Both the position numbers and the translations under genes were made by a program. This document shows, one piece after another, positions 43,615-56,800 of a DNA stretch of 64,000 nucleotides. Under the pieces are notes generated by a model. The model was given only the letters and a program-made list of their open reading frames with translations, was not told where the DNA came from and ran no database searches. Position 1 is the stretch's first letter. Every line of letters begins with the position of its first letter. The stretch covers positions 70,023,469 to 70,087,468 of the forward strand of contig NC_088677.1 of assembly GCF_950023065.1 (NCBI RefSeq), given 5' to 3'. The stretch comes from Planococcus citri. Taxonomy: Eukaryota > Arthropoda > Insecta > Hemiptera > Pseudococcidae.

Positions 43615-43820
43615 GTAAGAAACTCGTACTTGGACGTATTACCTACTATGCTACGACGCGACGCCAATATACGATGTCAGGATGTCTACGAAACTCCAAG
43701 AAGCTGAATTCGTACTTTTTTTTATGTCTACCTTTTCCGCATTCTTTCGAAATGAAATTCGGTACCTACCACGTCAACTCTACCCATGGTCTAACCCTCC
43801 TCCCTCTAAAAAAAGGTATT

Positions 43821-44353
43821 AGGAAAATTCATAGCGCGAAATTAATAGCAGGGAAAATTCTTAGCATTTATATAATCACTCTGCATGAATCAAAAAATTC
43901 AGAAGTTTCCTTTTCGCGAGAAAATTTTTGAAATTCGAACGAATTGCTGAATGTAGTCTAAAACCAACCCCAAGTCCACATTTTAGCATTTTGAGCTGAT
44001 TTGGAGCTTCTAGTAATTTTTCCATGCCTTCTGGAGAAATTGAAAATTGTGCTGGAGGCTTTAGAATGGCTTGGAGGGATGAAATTTGGATTCCGGAGGG
44101 TTAATGAGTTAATTTTAGGACTAATTTTCATAATTTCTACTAATTGAGTACCTATACGTATTTTTTTCAAAAAGAGCATTAAATCACTAAAAATGGTCAA
44201 TTTTGGATTTTCCAAAGTTCACCAAAAAAATCAAAATTTTTGTAATAAGTATGTACGACGTGTACGTGTAGGTACCTACTTCTCTGGCGGTGCTTTGGAT
44301 ATTTTTCTGCTATGAATTTCTCCAGCTATTAATTTCGCGAGGTGAATTTTCCA
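43821..44353. repeat. inverted repeat flanking about 530 bp
   Basis: AGGAAAATTCATAGCGCGAA plus the following ATTAATAGCAGGG at 43,821-43,860 reappears reverse-complemented, imperfectly, at about 44,305-44,353 (AGCTATTAATTTCGCGAGG). The interior includes the dispersed repeat copy at 43,980-44,240. Confidence 0.5.
43980..44240. repeat. dispersed repeat, copy 2 (first copy near 16,150)
   Basis: Shares CTTCTGGAGAAATT, ATTTTCATNATTT, the T-run and the AAAAATGGTCAATTTTGGATTTT-like end with 16,150-16,430. Confidence 0.4.
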
Positions 44354-45059
44354 GACACCGCAGATTTCTTTTCAACAAAATAACACTGAATTATGACCCA
44401 GGCTGATTAAAAAAAAATATTCGGTTTTTGATTGAAAAAAAAAACCAGCAGTAACTTTCGATAGAACGTACGTACACATAGAAAAATCTAATAATTAATA
44501 AAAAGTTATTTGGGTCTTGCTCATTTTTTTTTTGGTAAGTTTCTTGTATTAGGAGAGATGAGAAATCGCTATCATTAGCTTCTAAACCGACCGACCATGG
44601 GGCAGGATTCCCCCCAGAAATTAATGAATTAATTTTACTCACCAAGTCACCATAACGCACAACTTTGGAATCTACATACCTACTCGTAATTATCCGAGAC
44701 TGCTGCAACTTGAAAAAAAAACCTGTTCGCGGTGTTAAAAGATCCTTAATGGAGAGTAATTTCAAAAATCTCCAAGTACTAAAAATTTCAAAAGTTCAAT
44801 TTATGGTTTGCCAAATTTCAGAGCAATGATTTAAAAATATGAAATAAGCTCAAGAAGCATGAATTTTCACGGTAGGTATTCATGACAATGAAGTTTCTGC
44901 GATGGGAATTGTTACAGGCACAAAGGCCCAAAATTTTGGTCAAATTGTAAAAAAAAAATGTCAAATATTGTGGAAAATATTGTTTTATTTGTACGTTTTT
45001 AAAAACGATAACCCACTCGTATAAAAAGATTTTTTCTGTTTACAGATTTTTTGGTTGGA
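44354..45059. other. intergenic AT-rich DNA
   Basis: No gene or clear repeat unit seen. Confidence 0.35.
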
Positions 45060-45420
45060 GGGAGGGGGGGTTATTGGGGGACGTTAGCGGGACCAAATCA
45101 AAAAAACAGGATGATATTCGTATTCACCTCTCTCAAGAACCTAACAAACCATAAGTTACACGATTTTTTCCTTTTGCAGGAAATTTTGTGAGTCAATGAA
45201 AGGCATCGAGGGGGGGGGGTGTTCTAATCGAAAAAAATAAGCCATTTTTCGTATTTAGTGCTCTAGAAAACATGTAAAACGATATGTCACACGGTATTTG
45301 AAATTTTTCAACATTTTGACAAAATTTGCCCCCCCCCCCCATCCACAATGGTTTAGAAAATCCCATGACATAAAGTTCATAGTTGTAAAAGTCATACAAA
45401 GTGTGCTTCGTGGATTTTTT
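45060..45420. repeat. single copies of the AAACGATATGTCACACGGTATTT repeat family
   Basis: The phrase CATGTAAAACGATATGTC followed by ACACGGTATTT (about 45,270-45,300), with an upstream AATCGAAAAAAATAAG and a poly(G) tract, matches the tandem units at 54,790-55,310. Long poly(C) (45,331-45,342) and poly(G) runs flank it. Confidence 0.5.
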
Positions 45421-47519
45421 TCAAATTATAGCTCCAAAATTTGGCAAACTTTTGAAAAAGCTCAACTTTGAATTTTTTTGAAACTACATACATAATATTT
45501 TCAATAATTATTTTTTTTTTAAACGCCACCAAAATATTGTCTTCAAGTTGCAGCAATACCGAGCAATTGGATTTTAAATTCGGGCATTACATACTCAAGT
45601 AGAGAAATTTCAAATGCTGAAAAAAAGAAACTCCTCCCCTAGCTCAGCTGCTTCAAAGTATTTGGGAGAGGGGGGCAAATGATAACGATTTTCCTTTTTT
45701 TCCAGTACATATACCAATACCTATACTTATACACCTAAACAATCTACAAAACGATTTTGGTTACAATTGGGGCACCGAAACCCAAAACACGACTGCTCTA
45801 GGACATGGAATGACCCTTAAAGTTGAATTTTTTATGGGATCACAGGGTGTCCAAGACTTCTGTTGGTCTTGTTTTTCTCCGTATCATAATTTTCAGCATT
45901 ATTGAAGTGAAAATTGAAATGTTCTTTAATTCCATCTTTCTTTAAAATCAAAATATTTCAGTCTAAAATTTTGTTTGAAAAGATTTCGACCACTTCCTTC
46001 ACTGATTAACACTTTCGCGCACTCTTTTTCATTTTTAATATTGGTATTTTAAATTTAGAATTTTCAATTTTCATAAAAAAAACTGTTCTCGAGTGATTAC
46101 ACGATCAAAAAATTCTAAAAAAGTTTTTGAAGTCACGTCACCCCCCCCACTTAATTTTAAAAATCGTACAGATTTACTTCTTCAAATTTAAAATTTAAAA
46201 TCAACCGCTTTTTCATTCAAAATTAAGACTTTTCAACTTTAACGATGTAAATTTGCAATAAAACGAATCATCAAAAATTCCCACCCCCCTTCCCTTCACC
46301 GTTTGAAAAATATATTGAAATATTAAAGAAAATATCTCGTTTTTCCATATTTTATATCGAACTTTGAAATTCGAAAATTTAACAATTCTGAGTCAACGAA
46401 CTCAAATATTGACTGATGGGATAATTTTGCATATTTTTTTAATGAGTGTAGACCCAAAACTTTCACCAGTTCGGATTCCTCTCCTATTAGGTGCCTACAG
46501 CCCATGTTAAAAAATTAATATTTCGCAATAAAAACCCAATTTTTTTGGCCTTGTCTCTCTAGTTTCCGACTAAAATCAATAAATGAAGTATCGGTACAAA
46601 ATATAATTTACCTATCTAGTAATTTCTTTCCTCCAATCCAAGGTGTACCTAACGAAAATTTTTTCAAATTCACATTTCAAGAGAATAAATGGGAAATTTA
46701 AAAGTTAGATTCAAAAGATATGAAAAACTCTCAAAAAGTTTTCATACTCGCTTATTCACTCGCACAAAAAAAAACTTTTCCCTTATGCGTTTAAAGTAGG
46801 TATCAGAAAATCATATAATTTATTCAAAAAACATCCCGTTTACCAATTTTTTTCCTCTTAAACTTATATTTCGTTTTTTGATAAGTTTCCTACATGCTTT
46901 ATCTTCCTGCACTTTCACTACTTTATAACATAAAAATGATATCGTAACAGCAAATGACACGTAGAAGATGTAAACGTTTTCAACGACTTCTTAAATTTTG
47001 CTTAAACAAGTTGCATTCCCCTGTTTCGAAAATATTTCATTGTTTTTGCTATTTGGTGCTGATTTAAAGCAATTTCAGATTCAGATCGTTTTTGAGCAGT
47101 TCTGGAGGCTCTAGCAAATGTTTGAAGATTGGGTTATAGAAATAAGAAATATGGCATGTGTACCATTCTTTCAACCTCGAAAAACTAACAATGCACTCGA
47201 ATTGTATGATTATTGATTCTTCTAAGAGATAGCTGTTGGTCTAGCCATTCATGTACCCAACTCATCATAAACGTGTCATAAACGCGCCTCCGGAGTTATT
47301 CCGGATCCTGTAGCACTGTACCTTTTCTTGTGCCTTACCTACACAAGTACATATCTCCTTGCTTCGGTGATTCCATCCAATAAAATATGATTTTATTGTT
47401 TTGCTTTTACAGATTGGAAAAAATGCGACAGCTGCCAGGCGAATCACCTGCGCAATTGAATCACTAAACTCAGCGATAGAATAAAAATGCCGACCAAAAC
47501 TTCGAATCAAGCGTTATAT
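45421..47519. other. intergenic AT-rich DNA upstream of the receptor gene
   Basis: No supported exon. Contains a C run near 46,141. Confidence 0.4.
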
Positions 47520-47813
47520 CCTACGTAAAACGCAACGATGGCGCGATGGTAATTCGATAATTTGTTGTCGACATTGCGTCCAGAGTTGTGTTTACCTGCG
47601 ATCGCCTGCCTCTGCCTGTCTGCCTTCTTAGCATCTGTAGAGCTCTAGAGAGTCACTCTATATCTACACCTATATAGCGAGTAGATATACCTAGTTAGCC
47701 AGTGGCGAGTACTTTTGCACGGGTATCTGCACCTCCACCTACCCAATAGCCACAGTATCGACCGGCGCCGCGTAACGGATTTTGATCGGATTGCTTGCGG
47801 CTGCGGTCGAGGT
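47520..47813 (+). promoter_or_regulatory. candidate promoter/5' UTR of the LRR receptor gene
   Basis: Composition becomes GC-richer from 47,520 up to the receptor ATG. CpG-containing words are frequent (GATGGCGCGATGG, GACCGGCGCCGCG). The reading frame of exon 1 stays open upstream to about 47,715 but without ATG, consistent with leader sequence. Confidence 0.4.
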
Positions 47814-50800
47814 ATGCTGAATCAAATTGGAAATCGGAACGGTAATCGGATGCGAGTGACGGCGGCAGTCGCCCAGGCGTTCATTATCATAGCAGCGTTG
47901 CTGTTGGACCATGGCACCGCGTCCAAAAAGTTGACCCGTTGCGCGGCCGAAGAACTGAAATTCTGTCTCTGCGATAATCTTACCCATGTCACTGAAATTT
48001 ATTGCCGTGGTGTCGGGCTGACCGGCGTACCTAGCAGCCTGCCTTCTTCTCTTATTATATTGTAAGTATAACTTTTCATCACCTTTAATAACGGATATTG
48101 AGTACAATATGTAGTATACAAGCTAAAATATCTATACTTTTCCTAAAGCTATCATACCAAACTATCGCTATACACACACAAATGACTGGTTTGGTACACT
48201 CAAAGTTCAGAATGTTGCTATACGTAAGCTGTGTAATGTTGAAAAAAAGTTGCAATAATTTCGATCAATCAGAATTGAGAATTTTGAAATGAATTGAATT
48301 GACATGAAAATTATACTAAATTGAAAAAATATTAATCAAACGCCAAAATTTATCCAAAAATTATTGAAAATGAGAAAAAATGGTAGAATAGGGCACATAT
48401 TTAATAAAAATTGCATACAATAGCGAAAACATAAAAAAAGGTAGTTAAAATCGACGAAAAATTGCGGTCGGCCTCCTCGAAGATTGCGATTTGAGTTTCT
48501 GAACATCCCTGATGTATTGAATAATTCAAAATTCAATACCACCTTTAGCCCTCTACTAAGCGTTAGAAGATTGGTGGATCTAAAAATTACAATTTTCATC
48601 AAATTTATAGCACTTTTTCAATTAAAAAATTCCTTTCAGGAAAAACTAACGTCGAATTTGTGTTAAGCAGGTCAGAATACCCCGATTAGCACATTTTGTA
48701 AGATAATTTCCATCAAACTAACCAAATTCACTTTTTTTGCCCAATTTTTTTCAGCATCTCGAACAATTATAAGTATTACCTAAATAAGATAAATGAAAAA
48801 AATATGAATTTTGAAGATTTGACCGAAATGGTCGTAAAAAGTGTGATAATCGGGGTATTTTGACCTGCTGAGCAAGAATCCTGCGTTAGTTTTTCGTAAA
48901 AAGACGAATATTTAATGTCAAAAAAGCGCTTTCAAATTGATAAGAAATTATGAATTTTCAAGATCTTAAAGTGGTATTGAATTTTCAATTCAATGGGCTA
49001 GCGATGTTCAGAAATTCAAATAGCAACTTTCGAAGATGGTGGCCAAAGGACTGCACGTGTTTTACTACCCAAAAATGGCAAAAAAAAACACGATTGTTTC
49101 AAAAATGACCCCATTTTGGGGACCTCTGGCTCAGCTTCCTGAACTGCTGGAAAGCTCGAAATTTTTTCAAGTAAGTAGTCTCCCACTCAAAGTAAACTTT
49201 TCCACCAATTTTTGTGCAAATCCGGGATGTGTTTTATTTTTTTTTGACTCCACCCTAATGATCACACAAACCAGAACATTATTCAATCTATCAACGAAAA
49301 TCGTGAAAAATTATCCTATTTGAGCAAATCTTTCGCGAACGAATGAGTCGTCTGAAAAATCAAATTGACAGTTCTCATCACTATCATCAAAAGCTGGACT
49401 GAAATCGTCTTTCTCAAAAATGGAAAATCATTCGAAAACAACAAAATCATCGCCTAAATTAAATCTAACGAAGTAATGATAAGAGGATGTGGTAAAATTT
49501 GAGCTGCAAATCGCCAATTTTTACGAAAATGGGTTGAAAATTTTTTCATCTCAAGGATTTCACGTTGATCAGACCAAAATATTGAAAGATATCATTTTTG
49601 AAATTGGTGAAATGTTTTGGAATGCAGTGGTGTCAATTTTTTGGTCATTTCTGCCAATTTCAAAAAAACGAAAAAAATAGCTAAAAATTTAGGTAAGTAC
49701 AATTTTTTTTTTTGATTTTTTGAAGTAGGTAGAAATGGCTGAAAAATTAGCACCACTATGTTCCAAAACATTCGCCCAATTCCAGAAACGATATCTTTCA
49801 AATTTTGGCTTGATTGATGTGAAATATTTGGGAAAGAAAAAAATTATAAAACGTCAATTTACGCAAAAATTAGCGATTTGTAAATTTTCAACTGACCAGT
49901 AGAACCCTAAAAGTGGTCTTGGATTTTGACTCCAGGGTCTCCTCCAGAACTAAAAATTTTTCCGAAACTTTTCTGGATTTGGTAAAAATCAGCCGACTTT
50001 TTTTTCGCAATCGGCTCTGAAGTATACACATGTCCAAACAAAACAAAAAGTTTTCAAATCTATCAATGAAAATTTCGCATGATTCATTCACGAACGATTT
50101 TCTCACACAGGAAAAATCGTTCGCGAAGAAATTAATGAATAAAATTGAGAAATAAAATTCGGTACAGATGACACAACGAGACTATTGTGATTTAACATCA
50201 AAAAGTGGGCACAATTCGGTCGTGAACAGTTTTCTCAGGAGAGACAAAATATCATTCGAAAACAATTGAGTCGCAATTAAATCAAATCCTGTGAAAGAGG
50301 ACGTGGCAAAATTTAACTTTTTCAAATACTTACATACATCAACAAAAATTATTGAAGTTGATTCGCTTGCAAATAATTTATTCAGAAACGAGGAATCGTT
50401 CGAGAACGACTGAATCACTTGGAAATTAAATCAGACACAAAATGAAACGAAACGATTTTCAATCTATCAATATAAATTGCGAATGAATTCGTTCACGAAC
50501 GATTTTTAAATTTTTTCACTGAGCAAATCGTTCGCGAACGAATGAATCACTCAAAAATTGAATTATGCATAGATGTGGGTGATGAAACTTAACATTTTTA
50601 ATTCTATTATCAAAAACTGAACTCAATTCGATCGCGAAAGAATTGCTCAAAATCAATGAATCAATCTAGAACGAATGAATCACTATCACGTAAATCAAAT
50701 ATAGTGAAAGATGACGTGGTAAATCGCGAAATTTGACTTTTTGAAATCTATCAACAACAACTTGAGTTGATTCGCTAGCGAATGATTTGTTCAGAAACGA

Positions 50801-53800
50801 TGAATCGTTCGAGAACGACTGAATCACTTGGAAGAAATCAAATTAGACACAAGATGGAACGAAACAATCTCCAATCTATCAATATGTATATGTAAATTGC
50901 GAATGGATTCGTTCACGAACGATTTTCAAATTTTTTCACTGAGCAAATCGTTCGCGAACGAATAAATCACTCAAAAATCGAATTACGCGTTGATAAGGCG
51001 ATGACACTTGACATTTTTAATCCTATTAAGGGTAAGGGCACCAATTATGGACCAGTCCGCAATATGGACCAGCGCCCGTTCTCATTGGTAATTAGCGCAA
51101 TCTATCAGGAAAAAATGTATTCTGATCTATTTTTCATCAAAAAAACGAATGAGACAAAAATTACAACTGTAAAGTCAAAACTCGCTGAGAAATTTACAAA
51201 AAACTGTTTTGAGACACTGAAAAATTTTTTCAGTGTGTTTTTCAACTTTTATTAAAATATATATGTGGTGTAATTTTCTAAATGGCATTGATGTTTATAA
51301 TATCAAAAAAGGATGTAGTTTCTGCTGGAGTGATCAGTTTTTGCTAAAAATGAGGGTATGTACAGAAATTTTTGGTGTAAAGTTTTTTTTATGGGGTGCG
51401 CTAATATGGACCACCTGTGATATTGAATTTTTTACTCATTTTTTACAGCCGCTGAAAAGGGGAATGCTTGAAATACTTTTTTTTGTTCATTTCTACTAAT
51501 AAATATGATGTTTTGAAACGTAAAAATATGTTTATTTTAAAATTATTCTTTAGGTGGTCCATATTAGACGTCCAAAATTTTGAACTGTCATTTTGACACT
51601 CGTCATTCAACAATTTGAAAAAATATTCAAAATTAACCTGAACTGCTTAGAATAAGTTTTTTTGTTCATTTCTACAAATAAATATGACCTTTTGAAAAAT
51701 GTGAAAGTATGTTTATTTTGAAATTTTATAGGTGGTCCATATTAGGCGTCCAAAATTTCTAACTGTCATTTTGACACTCATCACTCAACAATAAAAAAAA
51801 CATACTTAAAGTTGACCTTCACCCCTGAAGTTTTGTACAGTGTTGGTGGAAGGATGGAACTTCATTTTAAGCCTTTGTGGAGGTTTCTACCTCCTATAGT
51901 TTTCAAGTGGCAATCCTCCAAAAAAAAGTGGTCCATATTTGGTGCCTCTACCCTTATCAAAAACTGGACTCGATTCGATCGCGAACGATTTGCTCGAAAT
52001 CAACGAATCATTCGAGAACGAATGAATCACTACCACGTAAATCAAATCTAGTGAAAGAGGACGTGCCAAATTGTGAAATTTGACTTTTTCAAATCCATCA
52101 ACAACAACTTGAGTTGATTCGCAAGCGAATGATTCGTTCAGAAACGACGAATCGTTCGAGAACGACTGAATCATTTGGAAGAAATCAAATCAAACGCAAG
52201 ATAAAACGAATTATTTTTCAATCTATCGATATAAATATTGTACATAAATTCGTTCGCGAATGTTTTTTTTCGCGCTGAACGAATCGTTCGCGAACGAATG
52301 ACTCACTGAGAAATCAAATTATGCTTAATGGCGTGAACTGTGAAGTGATTAGTCTTGACTGATATTTTCAATCCTACCATCAAAAACTGAACTCAGTTCG
52401 ATTCGCGAACGATTCGCTCAAAAATCAACGAATCATTCGAGACCGACCTACTAAAGGAATCATAAATAACGAAGTATTTCAAAACTACCAATAAAAACTT
52501 GAGATATTTTTCGTGAACGATTTATTCATATGCATATGTGAGAAAATCGTTTGCGAATGAACGAATCGCTTTCCAATAAAATTATAGGAGAAGATGCCAA
52601 CTTCAATTACGAATAGATAAACAAACAATTCAAGTAAAGAGAAAAAAAAATAACAATTTTGAATACTTCACTCGTGAGACGACGAGTGACGAGCCAAATC
52701 ACCCATCTCCATCCGAAGGATGGTGAATGGATACACTAGTCTAAATAATTATCAACACAAATATCAGTGTTGGGTGCCCGGCTCGCCAATATTTGGAATA
52801 CTTTGTAAGCGCCTGTAGGTCGACTACTATACGTTATAATACGTTCGTCTACATACGTAATAAGTACGTACGTACGTATGTACATATTACTCATTGCACT
52901 CGCAGGCGTGCAGTATACGAAGCTTACCTATGTAGGTCTGCACCTCGCCAAGCTGTCTGACCTTCTCCCCACCTTCATTCTCTTTCACTCTAAATCAACT
53001 CGTCGTCATTTTCGTTTGAAAGAAATGACAAATTGAATGCCTAGCTAGATTAATATTTTGAAGCGAAGCTCGGATTCTGCTTTCCTTTTTCGACAGCGAC
53101 GACCTCAGCGAGCCTGTACATAGACCAAGTTCTTCGGTCTTATTGTTGTGAGTGTAAGCTCATCTACTCGTACCTGGGTACCTGGCTATCGAACAACTGT
53201 ATGGAATCATTCTGCCCAGATTTCGGTGATTTCAAACTTCACTCTTAATCGCTCACGTCGTTTACCTTACCGAGTGGTCGTTCCGTGATCAACTGATCAG
53301 TGGGTATTGCCACCGCCGCCGACGACAAATCAGATGAGTTTTAGTTTTTCAGAATTTAGGTAGGTCAAGGTTGGCAAGATGTAAGGGGCGAAGTGCGGCG
53401 AGGTGGCACATCGACTGTGGTCCGCTGCTCATTGCAACGAAAACCTACCGCTACATGGCTCTCGTAATGACGCGAATGCGAATATCGAGAACGACCGCCA
53501 TCGCCGTAGCTGACGTGACGAGACCCGTCCACATTTTTTTTTTTTTTTGGCGGCGTCCAATTTGTCTTCGACGTTCGTCATCGTGTAGTCAATTTGCAAA
53601 AAATCTAGGCAGAGGGTCAGCCAAGTAAAAAATAACTATCTCGACAAATCGTTTACAGCTTTTCTATCATCTCTAGTCCATTTCTACGAATACGTAATTT
53701 AATTACAGTATGCGAAACGTCTCGAAATTTCGATCCAAATTCGTTTGGCAAGTTTTTTCCTCTTCATCGCGATACGAATCGCAATTCAGTGACGCAATAT

Positions 53801-56800
53801 TCGCGAAAACAACAGGTACCTACTACCTACAGCTTTTAATTTACCTCCTGCGTTGAGCCTTGCCTCACCGCACCCCTACACTCTACATGCCTCTATAGTA
53901 CCAAAGTTCTGAAAAGGAACCTACCGCAAAAAAGGTAACGAGTAAAATTGGCCAAGGAGGAGGGGGCGGCGCGGCGACCAAACTTTTTCTTTCTAGGCCA
54001 GTAGGTTGATGATTACGAACAAACGTAAAGTATCAATGAGCTGACCTTAACACGATAACCTTATCATTGGTACGTGTGCAATGTGTGGCGGCGATGGCGA
54101 TGGCGACGCCGTCGTCGCGTCGTCGTCACCCTAGGTATAGGCTGTACACAAATACCTATGTACACCTTAATGTGTACATGTATCACACGCAGTAGAGTTG
54201 ATGGTTATTACTCTCGTCGTAAATGGCATAGCCAAAGCCATAGCGTTGCATTTTCGCCGATATGCCGATGCTGGCCATGCCTCTAATGCCCACTGACGGC
54301 GACGGCGACAGCGCGGCACGCGGCGGCCACTCGAGATACCTTCAAAAACCTATTGTTTGGTTGGTTGCGTTTCCGTCTTTGGTATACGTATAGAGAAGAC
54401 GGGAGACGAGGTGCGGGCGTACGCCGCTGGTCATCAATTTACCAGTTCACGTTCGCGTATTCGGTATTACCCTTTTAGTTTGGTCGAGCCCGAGAGCGTC
54501 GGATCGCTTATAAGGTTACACATTTACATATGTAGTTCGAAGTCCATATTATTATAGCCGTACGTTGCATGCGTCATACGAAAACGAGTACAATGCTTCA
54601 CAATATATCAGTAATTATTGTGTATGTAAATCAACGCAACACGACGCAACGCAGGTATAAATACTGAGCACCTCACAAGTACTCGCAATGCATAAATAAT
54701 TTAGTAGCAAATCATAGGTATAACACAGCATTTACGTTTGTTCATCTTCAGGAATCAGGACTGAATTTGGATTTATAAGGTATGGGTTTGAAGGGTCTGC
54801 TGATCAAAAAACTAACTAGATATTTGTTCTCAGCGCCACAAAACCCTCAGTAAACCATACGTCACAATCACATGGCACTATAATTTTTTCATCTAAAGGA
54901 CCAAATCGGGTTGTCTTTGAAAGGAGATAGGAAGGGTAAGATCGAAAAACTAACTAGATATTCGAACTCGGCGCTCCAAAAACCATGGTAAACGATATAT
55001 GTACCACACGGTATTTCAGCTTCAGAATAAAATTGGGGTATTTTTGATAGGGGCAGGGAGGATCAGATCGAAAAACTAAGTTGATATTTTGGACTCAGCA
55101 TCCCAAAAACCCAAGTAAACGACACGTCACACGGAATAAGAAGTTTTTTCATCTTACGGACCAAATTAGGATGCCCTCGACAGGTGTTGAAAGGGTCAAT
55201 TGAAAAAACTAACGAGATATTTGAATTCAACACCTTAAAATCCCTAATAAACGATATGTCACACGATATTGTCTGTGATTTTTAGTTCTGGTGAAATCCC
55301 CCCCCCCATGGATATCAATGGAAATCATTTCATACTTTCTATTCTGCACCATATTTCGATCTTGTACAGATAAGAGTTTGGCACAACGGTGAAATCAAGT
55401 TGATTTTACAAGATTATGATGAATTTACTAATACCTACGTAGCATTATATTTTCTCAGTTCGCGATAACTCCCCCTCCCACTAAGATCAAAACCATTGTT
55501 CCAACTGTTTTCATTAAGTTTCTATTGCAAAAGAGTTACATTGGACAAAATTCAAATTTTCCAAAAAGAGATCCTTCTCCCGATTTTGAAATGGGATGGC
55601 GAGGGTTGCAATTTTTCATTCTCATGGGAACCTAACGGAATTTTTTTTGTTGAAAAAATCACTACTTTTTTCAAACAAATTTTCAGAAAGCTATCCATTC
55701 GACCCTCCTCCCCTCACACACATTAACAAAGTCAAATTTTTCACAGGAAAATTTTCAAAAAAATAGAAATTGGAAGAAACTTTAATGTATACACAAAGCA
55801 TTTTTTAATTTCAATCAAAATTATTATAAAAAAACAATACAGATGAACGCAAGGACTTCAGCAGTTCAGCAGGACTTTTAGCAGGAAATTTTTCAAACAC
55901 TTGAGATTTTATAAAAAGGAGCCGGGGGGGGCAAAATTTTACATTAGAATTTTTCGTTTTTCCAATGTCTTCAAACATCCCAAAAATATTTTCAAGCAAA
56001 CAGATGTCGAAAATATAGTTTTATTATTTCAATTTTTGATTTCATTTTCACCTTCAAAATCCTTGCTAATGTAATGAAATTGGAGCGAATAAAAACATTT
56101 TTTCAACATAACAAATTTTCAAAAAATATACAAAAATTTGATGGAAAATTCGAACGACATTTGGGAAAAAATAAACCAATTTTTCGAAATGAAACTCATA
56201 GTTTTAAAGTACATAAAATAAGTAGGTAAGCCATAAAATAACAATTTTGTCATTTGAAAGGTACAGTTAATATTCAATTCATACAATTTATAAAAATTTT
56301 TATTTCTCCTTCAAGTGTGGAATTTTTTAATTGCGGAAAACAGAAATAAACTGGCCCTGCGGCAAAGCTCTTTCAAGAGGTGTAAAAAACGATTTTTTTC
56401 TGTGTGATAAGCCAATTATAAGAAGTTCATTACTTTGGTTCAAAATTTTAAAATTCAATAATTTTTTTTTTTTAATTCAATGATTTTTCTTTAAAATTCA
56501 AAATTGAAAAAAAAGCAAACGAGCTTTAGCGAAGCAAGACCAAATGTTTTCAAAAATTCATGTTTTGAGTAGTAAAAAAAAAGTTTCTTCGTGCTGAGAG
56601 GAGTTTATTCTTCTCATTCAAACTTTGAACATTTTTTGAATTTGAACAATGAGTTTTTCACGGGGAAAAAGAGTAAATAGTTCGAGCAAAAAGAGGGCAA
56701 AAGCTCCCGAAAATGTGCAATTCAAGCTCTAAAAAGTCGACAAATGAGCTCTTTTCTACGGGATAAAGATCGAGACAAAGGAATAACGCATTTGAATTTT

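Noticed and set aside
47715..47813. Extending the receptor CDS upstream to 47,715
   Set aside because: No ATG in that part; the product would not begin with a signal peptide, unlike starts at 47,814 or 47,850.
51812..52174. Open frames of 68-95 codons in the satellite and transposon
   Set aside because: They span the boundary between the TIR element and the satellite and have no motif; chance frames.
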